NCBI RefSeq assembly: GCF_006385135.1
Contig: NZ_CP041025.1
Coordinates: 62,001-126,000 of the forward strand
Length of the DNA: 64,000 nt
Direction of reading: 5' to 3'
Origin: Paremcibacter congregatus
GTDB taxonomy: Bacteria; Pseudomonadota; Alphaproteobacteria; Sphingomonadales; Emcibacteraceae
The notes beneath the pieces were generated by a model. The model worked only from the letters and a program-made list of their open reading frames with translations, did not search any database and was not told where the DNA came from. Both the position numbers and the translations under genes were made by a program. Below, piece by piece: positions 33,639-43,465 of this stretch (position 1 is its first letter; the number at the start of each line of letters is the position of its first letter).

Positions 33639-35555
33639 TTAAATCGAGAAATCCAGGCTTTTGCTGCGGCTGAGGGACAAATGTTCCTCAATGTAATCGA
33701 CGATCTGATCGACACAGGTTTCGATGTCCTGACTGACCGTATCAACGACCAATTGTGGGTTTTCCGGTGCTTCATACGGCGCGGAAACGCCGGTAAATTC
33801 GGCAATCTCGCCGCTGCGGGCTTTTTTATAGAGCCCCTTCGGGTCACGGCCTTCGCAGGCGGCCACGTCGGCCTTGATATAGATTTCGTGGAAATTACTG
33901 CCAACTGCGGTGCGCGCCCGATCCCGATCAGACCGGTAGGGCGAGATGAAGGAGGTGATCGCCACCATGCCGGCGCGGCTGAACAGGCCCGCCACTTCAC
34001 CGATGCGACGGATATTCTCGGCCCGGTCCTCGGGACTGAAGCCCAGATTGGCGTTCAGGCCGTGACGGACATTGTCGCCGTCGAGCACGTATGACTGATA
34101 GCCTTTCTGGAACAGGCGTTTTTCCACCAGCACCGCCAGCGTTGATTTGCCGGACCCACTCAGGCCTGTGAACCACAGCACGCCGCCGATATGACCGTTG
34201 CGGGCCGCGCGGGCCTCTTCGGTGACGTCATGACTGACGCGGGTGATATTCTCGGATTTCTGGGTGATCAGGTCGCGCTGGTCGGCGTACCCGGTCATGT
34301 TGATTACCCCGCCGGCGGCGATATTGTAATTGTCGATCAATACAAAACGGCCGGTGGCGGCGACATCGTCATACCCGTCGAGCGCCAGCATCTTGCGGGC
34401 CCGCAGCACCACTTCGCCAATACTGTTGCGTTGCAGTTCGCTTCCGGCGCCTTCGGACAGGGTGTCGGTGTTGATTACGGTGCGGATTTCCTGCACCTCG
34501 ACCTGACATTCGCCGGTATGCAGTTTCATGGTGTAACACTTACCAACGGTCAGGGGATCTTTCGCCAGCCAAAACAGCCGGGCGGTGAAAACGTCGGTTT
34601 CCAATGGCGGGGTCGCCACATGGCTCGCCAGTTCGCCGCGTTCGATAAACAGCTGGTGATCGAGCGTGATGCCAATGGAGGCCCCGGCGGAGGCCGATGT
34701 CGGCTGTTCCGGCACGGACCAGGCTTCGATGGATTTGATGCGCGCCTTCTTGTTGGACGGCGAGAAGAGCAATTCGTCACCGACCTTCAGAGTGCCGCTT
34801 TCGATTCGCCCCGCGAGAATGCGGCGTTCGTCAAATTTATAAACGTCCTGGATGGGAAAGCGCAACGGCGCATCCACCGGCAGGGAGGTGTCCTCGAAAC
34901 TGTCCAGCGCTTCGACCAGGGTCGGCCCCTGATACCAGTCCATATTGGCGGAACGGCTGGCGATATTATCGCCTTCGCGGGCGGAAACCGGAATAAGATA
35001 GGTCGGCGTCACTCCGATGGAGGTCAGGTAAGCGCGATATTCTGTCTCGATGGCGTCGAACTTCGCCTGATCATAATCGATCATGTCCATTTTGTTGACG
35101 GCGATGGCGATCTGTTTGACGCCAAGCAGATGCAACAGATAGCCATGCTTGCGGGATTGTTCCTGCACGCCTTCGCCGGCGTCAATCACGAGTACGGCGG
35201 CCTCAGAGGAGGCGGCACCAGTGATCATATTCTTGAGGAATTCCGTATGGCCAGGGGCATCAATGATGACATAGTCGCGCTGGTCGGTATTGAACCAGAT
35301 TTGCGAGGTGTCGATGGTGATGCCCTGATCGCGTTCGGCCTGCATGGCGTCCATCAGAAAGGCATATTCAAACGGGAGACCCCGTTGATCGCACATGGCC
35401 TGAATGGCTTCCAGTTTGCCGTCTGGCAGGGAGCCGGTGTCATGGAACAGACGGCCCACCAGGGTTGATTTGCCGTGATCCACATGGCCCACGATGACGA
35501 TTTTCAGCAGATCGCGCTGCTGCGCTTCGGTGTATTCGGTCATTTTTTCACTCAA
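33639..35555 (-). CDS. cysNC: Sulfate adenylyltransferase subunit 1 / adenylylsulfate kinase fusion
   Basis: A bifunctional 638-residue enzyme of sulfate activation. Residues 1-450 are CysN, a GTPase that drives the CysD reaction, with [14 protein letters not shown] (residues 18-31), DAPGHTEF and NKMD. Residues from about 460 are APS kinase (CysC), with P-loop [29 protein letters not shown] and the phosphate loop. Together with CysD it makes PAPS from sulfate. Encoded three bases after cysD; ended by the terminator inside the neighbouring gene. Confidence 0.95.
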   Translation of the reverse strand: MSEKMTEYTEAQQRDLLKIVIVGHVDHGKSTLVGRLFHDTGSLPDGKLEAIQAMCDQRGLPFEYAFLMDAMQAERDQGITIDTSQIWFNTDQRDYVIIDAPGHTEFLKNMITGAASSEAAVLVIDAGEGVQEQSRKHGYLLHLLGVKQIAIAVNKMDMIDYDQAKFDAIETEYRAYLTSIGVTPTYLIPVSAREGDNIASRSANMDWYQGPTLVEALDSFEDTSLPVDAPLRFPIQDVYKFDERRILAGRIESGTLKVGDELLFSPSNKKARIKSIEAWSVPEQPTSASAGASIGITLDHQLFIERGELASHVATPPLETDVFTARLFWLAKDPLTVGKCYTMKLHTGECQVEVQEIRTVINTDTLSEGAGSELQRNSIGEVVLRARKMLALDGYDDVAATGRFVLIDNYNIAAGGVINMTGYADQRDLITQKSENITRVSHDVTEEARAARNGHIGGVLWFTGLSGSGKSTLAVLVEKRLFQKGYQSYVLDGDNVRHGLNANLGFSPEDRAENIRRIGEVAGLFSRAGMVAITSFISPYRSDRDRARTAVGSNFHEIYIKADVAACEGRDPKGLYKKARSGEIAEFTGVSAPYEAPENPQLVVDTVSQDIETCVDQIVDYIEEHLSLSRSKSLDFSI

Positions 35556-35558
35556 CTC

Positions 35559-36359
35559 TTACATATAGCCATTGGCGCGCAGCCGTTCAAAACTGTCTTC
35601 GGCTTCATGATCCATCGCCCGGCCGGACCGTTCGGAAACCGTTGTGGTTTCAAGTTCGCGGATGATTTCCGGGATGGTGGTGGCGTCGCTGTCGACCGGA
35701 TTGGTGATATCCTCATCGCCGAGCGAGCGATAGCGCTTGCCATTTTTGGCGAAATAGAGCGGGATTACCGGAATGCCTTCGCGCAGGGTATATTTCCAGA
35801 TGTCCACTTCCGTCCAATGCAGCAGCGGATGGATACGCACATGCACATTCGGCGGGAAGCTGGTGTTATACTGATTCCAGAATTCCGGCGGCTGGTCGCG
35901 GAAGTCCCATTCGCCGGTGGTCTGGCGCGGGCTGAACACCCGTTCCTTGGCGCGCAGGGCTTCTTCGTCGCGGCGGATGCCGGCGATGACGCCGTCAAAT
36001 TTATGCTCGGCGAGGAACCGTTTCAGGCCTTCTGTCTTGCGGGCGGCGGCGCGGGTGGCCGGCGGCAGGCTCGGGTCAATCTCGCTTAAGGGCGGGCATT
36101 CGCCGCGCATAAAGTTCAGGCCCCACTCGTCGGCATACTGATCGCGGAAATCATACATTTCCTTGAATTTCTTGCCGGTATCCACATGCATGGCCGGAAA
36201 AGGCACCTTGCCGAAGAACGCCTTGCGGGCCAGCCACAGCATGACATTACTGTCCTTGCCCAATGACCACAACAGGCCGATCTTACCCAATCTGTTGAAA
36301 GCTTCCCGCAGGATATAAATGCTCTCGGCTTCCAGTTCATCCAAATGTGACATCGTCAT
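35559..36359 (-). CDS. cysD: Sulfate adenylyltransferase subunit 2 (short form)
   Basis: CysD joins sulfate and ATP to adenylylsulfate with the GTPase CysN. The PP-loop SLGKDSNVMLWLARKAF, HVDTGKKFKEMYDFRD and RRDEEALRAKERVFS are conserved. At 266 residues it is about 35 shorter than Escherichia coli CysD: the segment between IPLYFAKNGKRYRSLG and TTIPEIIRELETT is reduced, and the usual LGCWP stretch reads LGDED. First gene of cysD-cysNC. The 236 bases upstream (36360-36595) are AT-rich with no gene. Confidence 0.92.
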   Translation of the reverse strand: MTMSHLDELEAESIYILREAFNRLGKIGLLWSLGKDSNVMLWLARKAFFGKVPFPAMHVDTGKKFKEMYDFRDQYADEWGLNFMRGECPPLSEIDPSLPPATRAAARKTEGLKRFLAEHKFDGVIAGIRRDEEALRAKERVFSPRQTTGEWDFRDQPPEFWNQYNTSFPPNVHVRIHPLLHWTEVDIWKYTLREGIPVIPLYFAKNGKRYRSLGDEDITNPVDSDATTIPEIIRELETTTVSERSGRAMDHEAEDSFERLRANGYM

Positions 36360-36595
36360 TGCACTATTCTCTTATGCTCTTCCTGTGTGTAGGGGCGGTA
36401 AGGACGCCCAGTCTAGCACTGTTTCCATCCCAGGGGGAGGATTTGATTCTTCAATTCCACACAACACATAGTCGTTTCTGAGCAAAACATCAATATAATA
36501 CATTTAAAAAGTATAAAATAATTTATAATACACAAAACAAGTGTTAAAAATGAGCAGATTTTATTCTGGGCCCGGGCGCACAGGTGAGGGCCAGC

Positions 36596-37519
36596 CTAGA
36601 AGTTTACATTCGTGCCGAGGAAAAATACCTGACTGTTGCGCAGGCGATCAATCTCGCTATCCTGACCATAGGAATAATAAGTAAATCGGCCGGTAAAGCG
36701 GATGTTGGAGTTCAGATGATAGGCCGCCCCCAGTTCAAGGGCGTAGGTGGTGTCATAAAATTCTTCGATAGAGGCGAAAAGCCGGTCACGTTCGCGCTTA
36801 TATTCACCAAATTTGAGATCCGCCCCCCATTTGTTGCCGAGATAGCCAAAGCCGATGTCGTAGCCTTTCAGGCCTTCGTCATGCAGCAGGCGTTCCTGAC
36901 TGAAGGAGGCGCCGAGGGTAAAGCCGGCATAGCCCACATCAAAGGACAGATTATAAACCTGGCGGTTATTGATCTGGTTGAAGTCCGCACCTTCATACAG
37001 GGGAGAGAGAATGGAAGTCGGTTCCGTGAGGAATTGCGAGCCGAGGGAAAGTTCTATCGACCGGGTGTCGCTGATAACGCCGGGACGTCCATAGGAGAAG
37101 GTCACGCGGTTTCCCGTGGCCCATCCGCCATAATTGGCAACCGTGCCCCGCGGGGCGTTGGCGATGCCGCTTTCCCCCATATTGAAAATCAAGGACGGCT
37201 TGACGTCGAAGGACTGGGTGACCGTCACCTTTTTCTCAGGTTGTTTCGCCCCTTGAAATGTCAGCGTGGTATCGGGCTCTGACAGCCTGATATACTGATC
37301 TTGGTTGGCGGCGGAAGGTTTTTCCAGTTGAATGGCTTCTGAAACTGTTTTTTCCTGCTTTTCGGCATCTTTGCCAAAGAAGGACAGAATAACGGAGGTG
37401 AGGCTTTTATCATTTACGGCGTCAGAATCGGAGGTTGGCGCGGCGCCATGGGCCATCGTCCCCACGGTGTATAGTCCAAGGGTGCAAAAAAGGGCTATGC
37501 TGCCTTTCAAGCGGTTCAC
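36596..37519 (-). CDS. Exported outer-membrane beta-barrel protein, unknown function
   Basis: A 307-residue protein with a signal peptide (SIALFCTLGLYTVGTMAHGAA) and, after a charged linker (residues 30-100), alternating amphipathic strands ending in VNF, the C-terminal aromatic typical of barrel proteins inserted by BAM. The middle strands read, for example, NRVTFSYGRPG and YNLSFDVGYAGFTLGASFS. No specific family recognised. GTG start with GAGG eight bases upstream. Encoded upstream of cysD in the same direction, 236 bases apart. Confidence 0.72.
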   Translation of the reverse strand: MNRLKGSIALFCTLGLYTVGTMAHGAAPTSDSDAVNDKSLTSVILSFFGKDAEKQEKTVSEAIQLEKPSAANQDQYIRLSEPDTTLTFQGAKQPEKKVTVTQSFDVKPSLIFNMGESGIANAPRGTVANYGGWATGNRVTFSYGRPGVISDTRSIELSLGSQFLTEPTSILSPLYEGADFNQINNRQVYNLSFDVGYAGFTLGASFSQERLLHDEGLKGYDIGFGYLGNKWGADLKFGEYKRERDRLFASIEEFYDTTYALELGAAYHLNSNIRFTGRFTYYSYGQDSEIDRLRNSQVFFLGTNVNF

Positions 37520-37555
37520 GACGTATCCTCACTCTGAACTTAATTTTCGGATCTG

Positions 37556-37576
37556 AACGTTAAGTTCTCTAACGTT
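37556..37576. promoter_or_regulatory. Inverted repeat upstream of the beta-barrel gene
   Basis: AACGTTA at 37556-37562 and TAACGTT at 37570-37576 form a perfect 7-base inverted pair with a 7-base spacer, 37 bases before the start codon on the minus strand. A second inverted pair, GAACTTAA (37536-37543) and TTAAGTTC (37560-37567), overlaps it. Possible operator. Confidence 0.45.
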
Positions 37577-38087
37577 TTGTATATCAATCAAACGCATTGT
37601 TATTTATTCTCTGCTTCAGGAATTCTTCGGCAACGGTTGTTATGTCGCGTCATTTTTCCTTTTGGCAGTATTGGTGCAATCCTTATAGAATCACACGTCT
37701 GTTTGCAAGTATATATTATTACACATTAGAATCAACCAAAATCACAGAATTTGTCTGGATCACAGGGCAGGTCGGGATGAATAAAAATTGAATAAAATAA
37801 GGGGACTAGGCCCTTTCGTTCAATTCCTGGATTATTGAGAAAGCAGACTCCGTATCTTTCCGCCATTGCCCGATTATGAACAAAATTATAGAAGAAATTC
37901 TTGTTTGGCCCGAAACAACAAGATAAACAGCTTTAAAGCGGGGACGTCACCGGCTATGATGCCGTAAATTTTGACTTTAGTGCTACGGGACGGAGCCACC
38001 ATTGAAAGCGCAAGACGCTGCGCCGCAAGAAATGTCCAAACTGAAGTCGGGTAGCTTTGAGCCGTGTTTAACAAGAATGGAATATGC
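37577..38087. other. Intergenic region, no gene supported
   Basis: About 510 bases between divergent genes. The left part to about 37830 is very AT-rich. From about 37938 it becomes more GC-rich with short complementary segments (37962-37966 with 37984-37988; 38007-38010 with 38016-38019; 37942-37945 with 38034-38037), which could fold as an RNA leader for the lipoprotein gene. No known riboswitch was recognised. Confidence 0.4.
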
Positions 38088-38570
38088 ATGACCGTGAATG
38101 ATATAATAACGAATGGGATAAAAAAATCAGCAAAGGCCGTCGTGCTTGGGGGTATGGCCGGGGTGATGATGACCCTGGGGGGCTGCAGCATTTTTGGCGG
38201 CAATGATAAAGCCGCCAATATTGAAGCCGCGGAAGAAGTATATCAAATCGGGGTCAATGCCTATCTTTGGCGCGCCTCCCTTGAGACGCTCGATTTTATG
38301 CCGTTGCTGACGGCCGACAATAATGGCGGTGTGATCCTTAGCGACTGGAAAGTTAATCCGCAAAATCCGGAGGAACGCACCAAGGTTGACGTCCGGATAG
38401 TCGGTAAAAAATTAACCGCGGATTCCGTCAAGGTGACCGTGCATCGTCAGGCCAAATCGTCGACGGGCTGGACCGATATGGCGCCACGGCCGGGGGCTTC
38501 TATCAACATCCGCAACGCGATTCTGATGCAGGCCAAACTGCTGCGGCGTAATAACGCGCCGACGAAATAG
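38088..38570 (+). CDS. DUF3576 family lipoprotein
   Basis: A 160-residue alphaproteobacterial lipoprotein of the DUF3576 group. The lipobox is LGGC with Cys33, followed by the conserved domain (NAYLWRASLETLDFMPLLTAD to GGVILSDW). The family is typically encoded just before leuS, as here, and its role at the envelope is unknown. I use the ATG at 38088, GGA seven bases upstream; the ATG at 38064 is an alternative. Confidence 0.85.
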   Translation: MTVNDIITNGIKKSAKAVVLGGMAGVMMTLGGCSIFGGNDKAANIEAAEEVYQIGVNAYLWRASLETLDFMPLLTADNNGGVILSDWKVNPQNPEERTKVDVRIVGKKLTADSVKVTVHRQAKSSTGWTDMAPRPGASINIRNAILMQAKLLRRNNAPTK

Positions 38571-38625
38571 GCCGCAAGACGCGTACACAGGGGTGCCCAG
38601 GCAAGGGGCTTCTGAAACCAATGAT

Positions 38626-38661
38626 GACGGACAGCTGACCCGGGTTGGTCTGTCCGTCTTT
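38626..38661 (+). terminator. Probable terminator before leuS
   Basis: A perfect 9-bp stem (38626-38634 with 38650-38658) with a 15-base loop is followed only by TTT. It may be a weak terminator or attenuator ahead of leuS. Confidence 0.5.
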
Positions 38662-38695
38662 AGTTACGATACAAAGTATTAGGATCAGGAACATT

Positions 38696-41251
38696 ATGAC
38701 ACGCTATAACGCGGGCCTCAGCGAGGCGAAATGGCAAAAAATCTGGCAGGACCGGGATACCTTTACCGCGACAGAAGACCCGACGCGGCCAAAATATTAT
38801 GTGTTGGAAATGTTCCCGTATCCGTCCGGCAAGATCCACATGGGCCATGTACGCAACTATACCCAGGGCGATGTGGTGGCGCGTTATCGCCGGGCCAAGG
38901 GTTTTAATGTGCTGCATCCCATGGGCTGGGACGCCTTCGGCATGCCGGCGGAAAATGCCGCCATGGAACATAACGTGCATCCGGCCAAATGGACCTATGA
39001 AAATATCGATCATATGCGCGGTCAGCTGAAACAGATGGGGCTTAGCCTCGACTGGTCCCGGGAATTCGCCACCTGCGATCCTGATTATTATGGACAGGAA
39101 CAGAAAATGTTCCTTGATTTCATGGACAGTGACCTGGTCTATCGCAAGGAATCCTGGGTCAACTGGGATCCGGTGGACAATACCGTGCTCGCCAATGAGC
39201 AGGTCGTGGATGGTTGCGGCTGGCGTTCCGGTGCGCCGGTGGAACGGCGGCGGCTGAGCCAGTGGTTCCTGAAGATCACCGACTATGCTGACGAGCTCAA
39301 CAGCGCGCTGAATGATCTCGACCGCTGGCCGGAAAAGGTCCGCACCATGCAGCAGAACTGGATCGGACGGTCCGAAGGGTTGCGGCTGTTTTTCGATATC
39401 CCGGGGGAAGACAGGCTTGAAGTCTACACCACCCGCCCCGACACCATCTTCGGCGCCTGCGGCATGGCGGTGGCGGCGGATCACCCGCTGGCTGAGAAAC
39501 TGGCGCAGGATAATCCGGATTTGCAGGCCTTCATCCTCGAATGTCGCGCCGGCGGTACCACCGAAGAAGCCATGGAAAAGATGGAGAAAAAGGGCTTTGA
39601 CACCGGCCTGAAAGCCAAAAGCCCGTTCGAGGACCGCGATCTGCCGATCTATGTCGCCAACTTTGTTTTGATGGAGTATGGCACCGGTGCGATCTTTATG
39701 TCCGCCGCCCATGACCAGCGCGATCTGGACTTCGCCCATAAATACGGGCTTGATGTCCGTACGGTCATTCGGCCTGACGGTGAGTCCGACAGTTTCCACG
39801 TTGATAAAGAGGCCTATGTCGGGCCTGGCACCCTGTTTAATTCCCAGTGGCTTGATGGCCTGACCATTGAGGCGGCCAAGGCGGAAGTCATCCGCCGCGC
39901 CGAAGACGGCGGTTTTGGCAAGAAGACCATTAATTTCCGTCTGCGTGACTGGGGCATCTCCCGTCAGCGTTATTGGGGCTGTCCGATCCCGGTGATCCAT
40001 TGTGACGCCTGCGGTATCGTGCCGGTGCCGAAAGACCAGCTACCGGTAAAATTGCCGGATGATGTGAGTTTTGACAGACCGGGCAACCCGCTGGAACATC
40101 ACCCGACCTGGAAACATGTAGACTGCCCTTCCTGCGGTGCGGCGGCGCGGCGGGAGACAGACACTTTTGACACGTTCATCGACTCGAGCTGGTATTTTGC
40201 CCGTTTCTGTTCACCAAAGTCTGCGGACCCGGTGGATAAGGCGGCGGCGGATTACTGGTTGCCGGTGGACCAATATGTCGGCGGCGTCGAGCATGCGATC
40301 CTGCATCTGCTCTATTCCCGCTTTTTCACCCGCGCCATGAAAAAAGTTGACCTCCTGTCGGTGGATGAACCTTTTGACGGCCTGTTCACCCAGGGCATGG
40401 TCTGTCATGAGACTTATCAGAATGCGGCGGGCGACTGGCTGTTCCCGGCCGATCTGACCCGCAATGACGCCGGGGTTCTGGTGGAAAAGCATAACGGCGC
40501 GGAAGTGACCGTTGGCCGTTCAATCAAAATGTCGAAGTCGAAGAAAAACGTCGTTGATCCGACCGAGATTATTGATCAATATGGCGCCGACACGGCGCGC
40601 TGGTTCATGTTGTCCGACAGCCCGCCCGAGCGCGATCTGGAATGGACGGAAGAAGGCGTCGAAGGCGCCTGGCGCTTCACCCAGCGTCTGTGGCGCACGG
40701 TGATCACCGGTTGTGACGGCCTGACGGCGGCCGCAGACGAGCCGGCGGACTTTGGCAAGGCGGCGGCGGCATTGCGCCGCATGACCCATGTCAGCATCGC
40801 CAGTGTCGGCAAGGATATCGAGGATTTCCACTTCAACAACTGCGTGGCCCAGATCTATAAATTCGCCAATGCCATCAGCGGTTTCAAGCCGGACAGATCA
40901 GACGGCGATGCCTATGCCCTGCGCGAAGCCCTGACCTGTCTGGTGCAGATTTCGGCGCCGATGATGCCGCATCTGGCGGAAGAGATGTGGCAGCATATGG
41001 GCTATGACGGCATTCTCACCGATGCGGCCTGGCCTGTGGCCCGCCCCGAACTGATGGAACAGAATACTGTCACTATTGCGATCCAGGTCAAAGGCAAGCT
41101 GCGCGACACCATTGACATGGCAAAGGACATGGATAAAGCCGAAGTCGAGAAGATCGCGCTGGCGTCTGAGAAGATTCGTCAGTTTGTCGGCGACAATCCG
41201 ATCCGCAAAGTGATTGTCGTCCCCAACAAGATCGTCAATATCGTTATCTAG
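38696..41251 (+). CDS. leuS: Leucyl-tRNA synthetase
   Basis: A class I synthetase of 851 residues. The HIGH motif is HMGHVRNY within [15 protein letters not shown] (about residues 41-55), the KMSKS motif is [10 protein letters not shown] near residue 612, and a connective editing domain with [12 protein letters not shown] lies between. A C-terminal tRNA-binding domain follows. The ATG at 38696 has AGGA upstream; the longer in-frame extension to 38645 lacks support. Followed at once by lptE and holA, the usual alphaproteobacterial order. Confidence 0.97.
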   Translation: MTRYNAGLSEAKWQKIWQDRDTFTATEDPTRPKYYVLEMFPYPSGKIHMGHVRNYTQGDVVARYRRAKGFNVLHPMGWDAFGMPAENAAMEHNVHPAKWTYENIDHMRGQLKQMGLSLDWSREFATCDPDYYGQEQKMFLDFMDSDLVYRKESWVNWDPVDNTVLANEQVVDGCGWRSGAPVERRRLSQWFLKITDYADELNSALNDLDRWPEKVRTMQQNWIGRSEGLRLFFDIPGEDRLEVYTTRPDTIFGACGMAVAADHPLAEKLAQDNPDLQAFILECRAGGTTEEAMEKMEKKGFDTGLKAKSPFEDRDLPIYVANFVLMEYGTGAIFMSAAHDQRDLDFAHKYGLDVRTVIRPDGESDSFHVDKEAYVGPGTLFNSQWLDGLTIEAAKAEVIRRAEDGGFGKKTINFRLRDWGISRQRYWGCPIPVIHCDACGIVPVPKDQLPVKLPDDVSFDRPGNPLEHHPTWKHVDCPSCGAAARRETDTFDTFIDSSWYFARFCSPKSADPVDKAAADYWLPVDQYVGGVEHAILHLLYSRFFTRAMKKVDLLSVDEPFDGLFTQGMVCHETYQNAAGDWLFPADLTRNDAGVLVEKHNGAEVTVGRSIKMSKSKKNVVDPTEIIDQYGADTARWFMLSDSPPERDLEWTEEGVEGAWRFTQRLWRTVITGCDGLTAAADEPADFGKAAAALRRMTHVSIASVGKDIEDFHFNNCVAQIYKFANAISGFKPDRSDGDAYALREALTCLVQISAPMMPHLAEEMWQHMGYDGILTDAAWPVARPELMEQNTVTIAIQVKGKLRDTIDMAKDMDKAEVEKIALASEKIRQFVGDNPIRKVIVVPNKIVNIVI

Positions 41252-41260
41252 GACCCGCTT

Positions 41261-41836
41261 ATGCAACTGCGCCATATCTTGAAAACGTTTCTGGGTGTTT
41301 TTCTCCTGACCGGGCTGCTGGCCGGGTGCGGGTTCAAGCCCATGTATGGACAGTTTTCCGATGGAAAAAGCGACCTGAGGGATGTCATGGCCAATATCCG
41401 GGTGGACAGCATCACCGAGGAGGGACGGCCGTCGCGCATCGGGCAGGTGATTCGCAATAACCTGATGGATCGGTTGACGCCCTATGGGGAGACAAAGTCG
41501 GCGGAATATATCCTGCGGGTGACGTTTCTCATCGAAGAGCATGGCTATGGTATTCGGGAAGATGAATCAGTGACGTTGCAGAATCTGAAACTGATCACCG
41601 CCTATCAGCTGGAAGAAGTGGCGACATCGAAAGTTATTCTGGATTCGGCGGCGCGCGGTCTGGTGACTTATGACTTGGCCCAGTCGGATTATTCCAATAT
41701 GATTGCCCGGAACGCCTCGCTAGGCCGCCTGGTCGAGGAGGTCAGCAATCAGATGGCCACCCGTATCGGGGCCTATTTCAGTCAAAATGAGGCCCAACAG
41801 AAGACACCGCAAAAGACAACCCAGAATACGCAATGA
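41261..41836 (+). CDS. lptE: LPS-assembly lipoprotein LptE
   Basis: An outer-membrane lipoprotein of 191 residues that plugs and helps assemble the LPS translocon LptD. Lipobox LLAGC with Cys23, followed by GFKPMYG, is typical. Then ILRVTFLIEEHGYGIREDESV and a Gln/Thr-rich tail. Position between leuS and holA is conserved. Overlaps holA by four bases (ATGA). Confidence 0.9.
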   Translation: MQLRHILKTFLGVFLLTGLLAGCGFKPMYGQFSDGKSDLRDVMANIRVDSITEEGRPSRIGQVIRNNLMDRLTPYGETKSAEYILRVTFLIEEHGYGIREDESVTLQNLKLITAYQLEEVATSKVILDSAARGLVTYDLAQSDYSNMIARNASLGRLVEEVSNQMATRIGAYFSQNEAQQKTPQKTTQNTQ

Positions 41837-42867
41837 AGCTCAACAAGAACGACGCCAACGCCCAGGTCCGCAAACTCAACCCCGCTTATCGGGCGGTGCT
41901 GATTTATGGCCGGGATGAGGGTCTGGTGCGCGAACGGGCGGAAAAAATAGCCAAGCAGATCGCCCCTGACCTGCGCGATCCTTTTCTGGTGGCCAATATT
42001 GAACCGGGCCGCCTGAAAGATGAACCGGCCCTGCTGGCGGATGAGGCGGCCGCGATTTCCATGATGGGCGGGCAACGGGTGATCCGGGTTGACGGGGCCG
42101 GGGAAAATGTCACGGCCGCGGCGAAATCTTTTCTCGACGATCCGATCGGCGACGGACTGGTGATCATCACCGCCGGCAGCCTCAAGGCGACCGCCGGGCT
42201 GGTCAAATTATTCAACAAGGCCAAGAATGCGGCGGCAATTGCCTGTTACGAAGATGACCAGGGGAATTTGCAAAGTCTGATCCTGGAAGTGATGGGCGCG
42301 CATAATCTGGGACTGGAACCCGAAGCGGCAATCTATCTGCAGCATAACCTCGGCGGCGACCGCATGGTGTCGCGGGGCGAGCTGGAAAAACTGGCGCTTT
42401 ATATGGGGCCGTCCGAAGGAGGCCGCCGCATGGTCAGTCTGAATGACGCCCGCGCCTGTGTCGGCGACAGTGGCACCCTGACCCTGGATATGATTGCCGA
42501 GGCGACCACCGGCGGCGACCTGAAAACCCTGGATGATACCTTGTTCAAGGCGTTCAACCGGGGGGAGAACGCCATTCCCATTTTGCGCAATGTGGCGCGG
42601 CGGCTGCAGAAACTGCATCTGGTGCGCGGCAGCATGGATCAGGGCATGGGGGCCGAACAGGCGGTGATGGCGGTGGTGTATAATAAATTTTCGCCCGAGA
42701 AAAAATCCCTGATGGCCCAACTGGGCAAATGGTCGACCTCGAAACTTGGCAATGCCCTGGATATCGTGTTTGAGGCGGAGGCGGAATGCAAGATCACCGG
42801 CCTGCCCGCCGAGGCGATCTGCGCCCGCGCCTGTCTGCGCATCGCCAATGCGGCGCGGATGCGGTGA
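41833..42867 (+). CDS. holA: DNA polymerase III delta subunit
   Basis: HolA, 344 residues, is the sliding-clamp-opening subunit of the clamp loader. AVLIYGRDEGLVRERAEKI matches the N-terminal domain and VEGLMGAHNLG-type NLGLEPEAAIYLQHNLGGDR and a LRNVARRLQKLHLVRG segment match the middle and C-terminal collar domains. It follows lptE with an ATGA overlap. The downstream gene starts six bases after its stop. Confidence 0.92.
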   Translation: MKLNKNDANAQVRKLNPAYRAVLIYGRDEGLVRERAEKIAKQIAPDLRDPFLVANIEPGRLKDEPALLADEAAAISMMGGQRVIRVDGAGENVTAAAKSFLDDPIGDGLVIITAGSLKATAGLVKLFNKAKNAAAIACYEDDQGNLQSLILEVMGAHNLGLEPEAAIYLQHNLGGDRMVSRGELEKLALYMGPSEGGRRMVSLNDARACVGDSGTLTLDMIAEATTGGDLKTLDDTLFKAFNRGENAIPILRNVARRLQKLHLVRGSMDQGMGAEQAVMAVVYNKFSPEKKSLMAQLGKWSTSKLGNALDIVFEAEAECKITGLPAEAICARACLRIANAARMR

Positions 42868-42872
42868 CGAAT

Positions 42873-43454
42873 ATGATTGAACTATCCGAAAATGCGGCGT
42901 TGATTATTGTCGACATGCAAAAAGCCATTGAGGCGCCCTATTGGGCGGCGGTGGGCCCACGCAATAATCCGCAGGCCGAACGGATCCTGAGGGATCTTCT
43001 CACCCGCTGGCGCGCTTCCGGGCGACCGGTGGTGATTGTGCGCCACGATTCCCGGGAAGACGCCTCGGCATTTCGGCCCGATACCGCAACTCACGCCTTT
43101 CTCGACGGGCTGGAGCCTCTGCCGGGTGATATCGTGATCGGCAAATGCACCAACAGTGCCTTTATCGCCACGGATCTGGCGGAAATTCTCAAAAAGCACG
43201 GCATCACCGATGTGTTTTTTGCCGGAGTGAAAACCAATAACTCTGTCGAGGCGACTGTGCGGATGTCGGGCAATCTGGGGCTGCGCAGTTTCCTGATCGA
43301 AGACTGCTGTTTTACCTTCGCCATGAGGGATTACGCCGGCGTGATCCGCAGCGCCCAAGAGGTGCATGACATGGCACTGGCCAATATGGCGGGAGAATAT
43401 TGTCAGATTGTCACGGCGCAAGAGCTCATCTTTCCGTCCGAACGTCAGAACTAA
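42873..43454 (+). CDS. Isochorismatase-fold hydrolase with altered catalytic Cys
   Basis: A 193-residue protein of the isochorismatase/cysteine hydrolase fold. The Asp (LIIVDMQKAI) and Lys (VIGKCTNSAF) of the usual triad are present. The position of the nucleophile Cys, normally in GVxTxxCV, reads GVKTNNSV, a Ser. Activity may therefore be lost or changed. Starts at ATG 42873 (a GTG at 42864 is possible). Same strand and close behind holA; substrate unknown. Confidence 0.82.
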   Translation: MIELSENAALIIVDMQKAIEAPYWAAVGPRNNPQAERILRDLLTRWRASGRPVVIVRHDSREDASAFRPDTATHAFLDGLEPLPGDIVIGKCTNSAFIATDLAEILKKHGITDVFFAGVKTNNSVEATVRMSGNLGLRSFLIEDCCFTFAMRDYAGVIRSAQEVHDMALANMAGEYCQIVTAQELIFPSERQN

Positions 43455-43465
43455 AGCGTCGCCGC

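Noticed and set aside
34191-35468. A 425-codon open frame on the plus strand opposite cysNC
   Set aside because: Antisense shadow of a clear CysNC enzyme.
37597-37791. A 64-codon frame in the AT-rich gap before the DUF3576 gene
   Set aside because: No ribosome-binding site and no protein-like features; expected by chance in this composition.
38660-40000. A 446-codon open frame on the minus strand opposite leuS
   Set aside because: Antisense shadow of leuS; no recognisable protein features.
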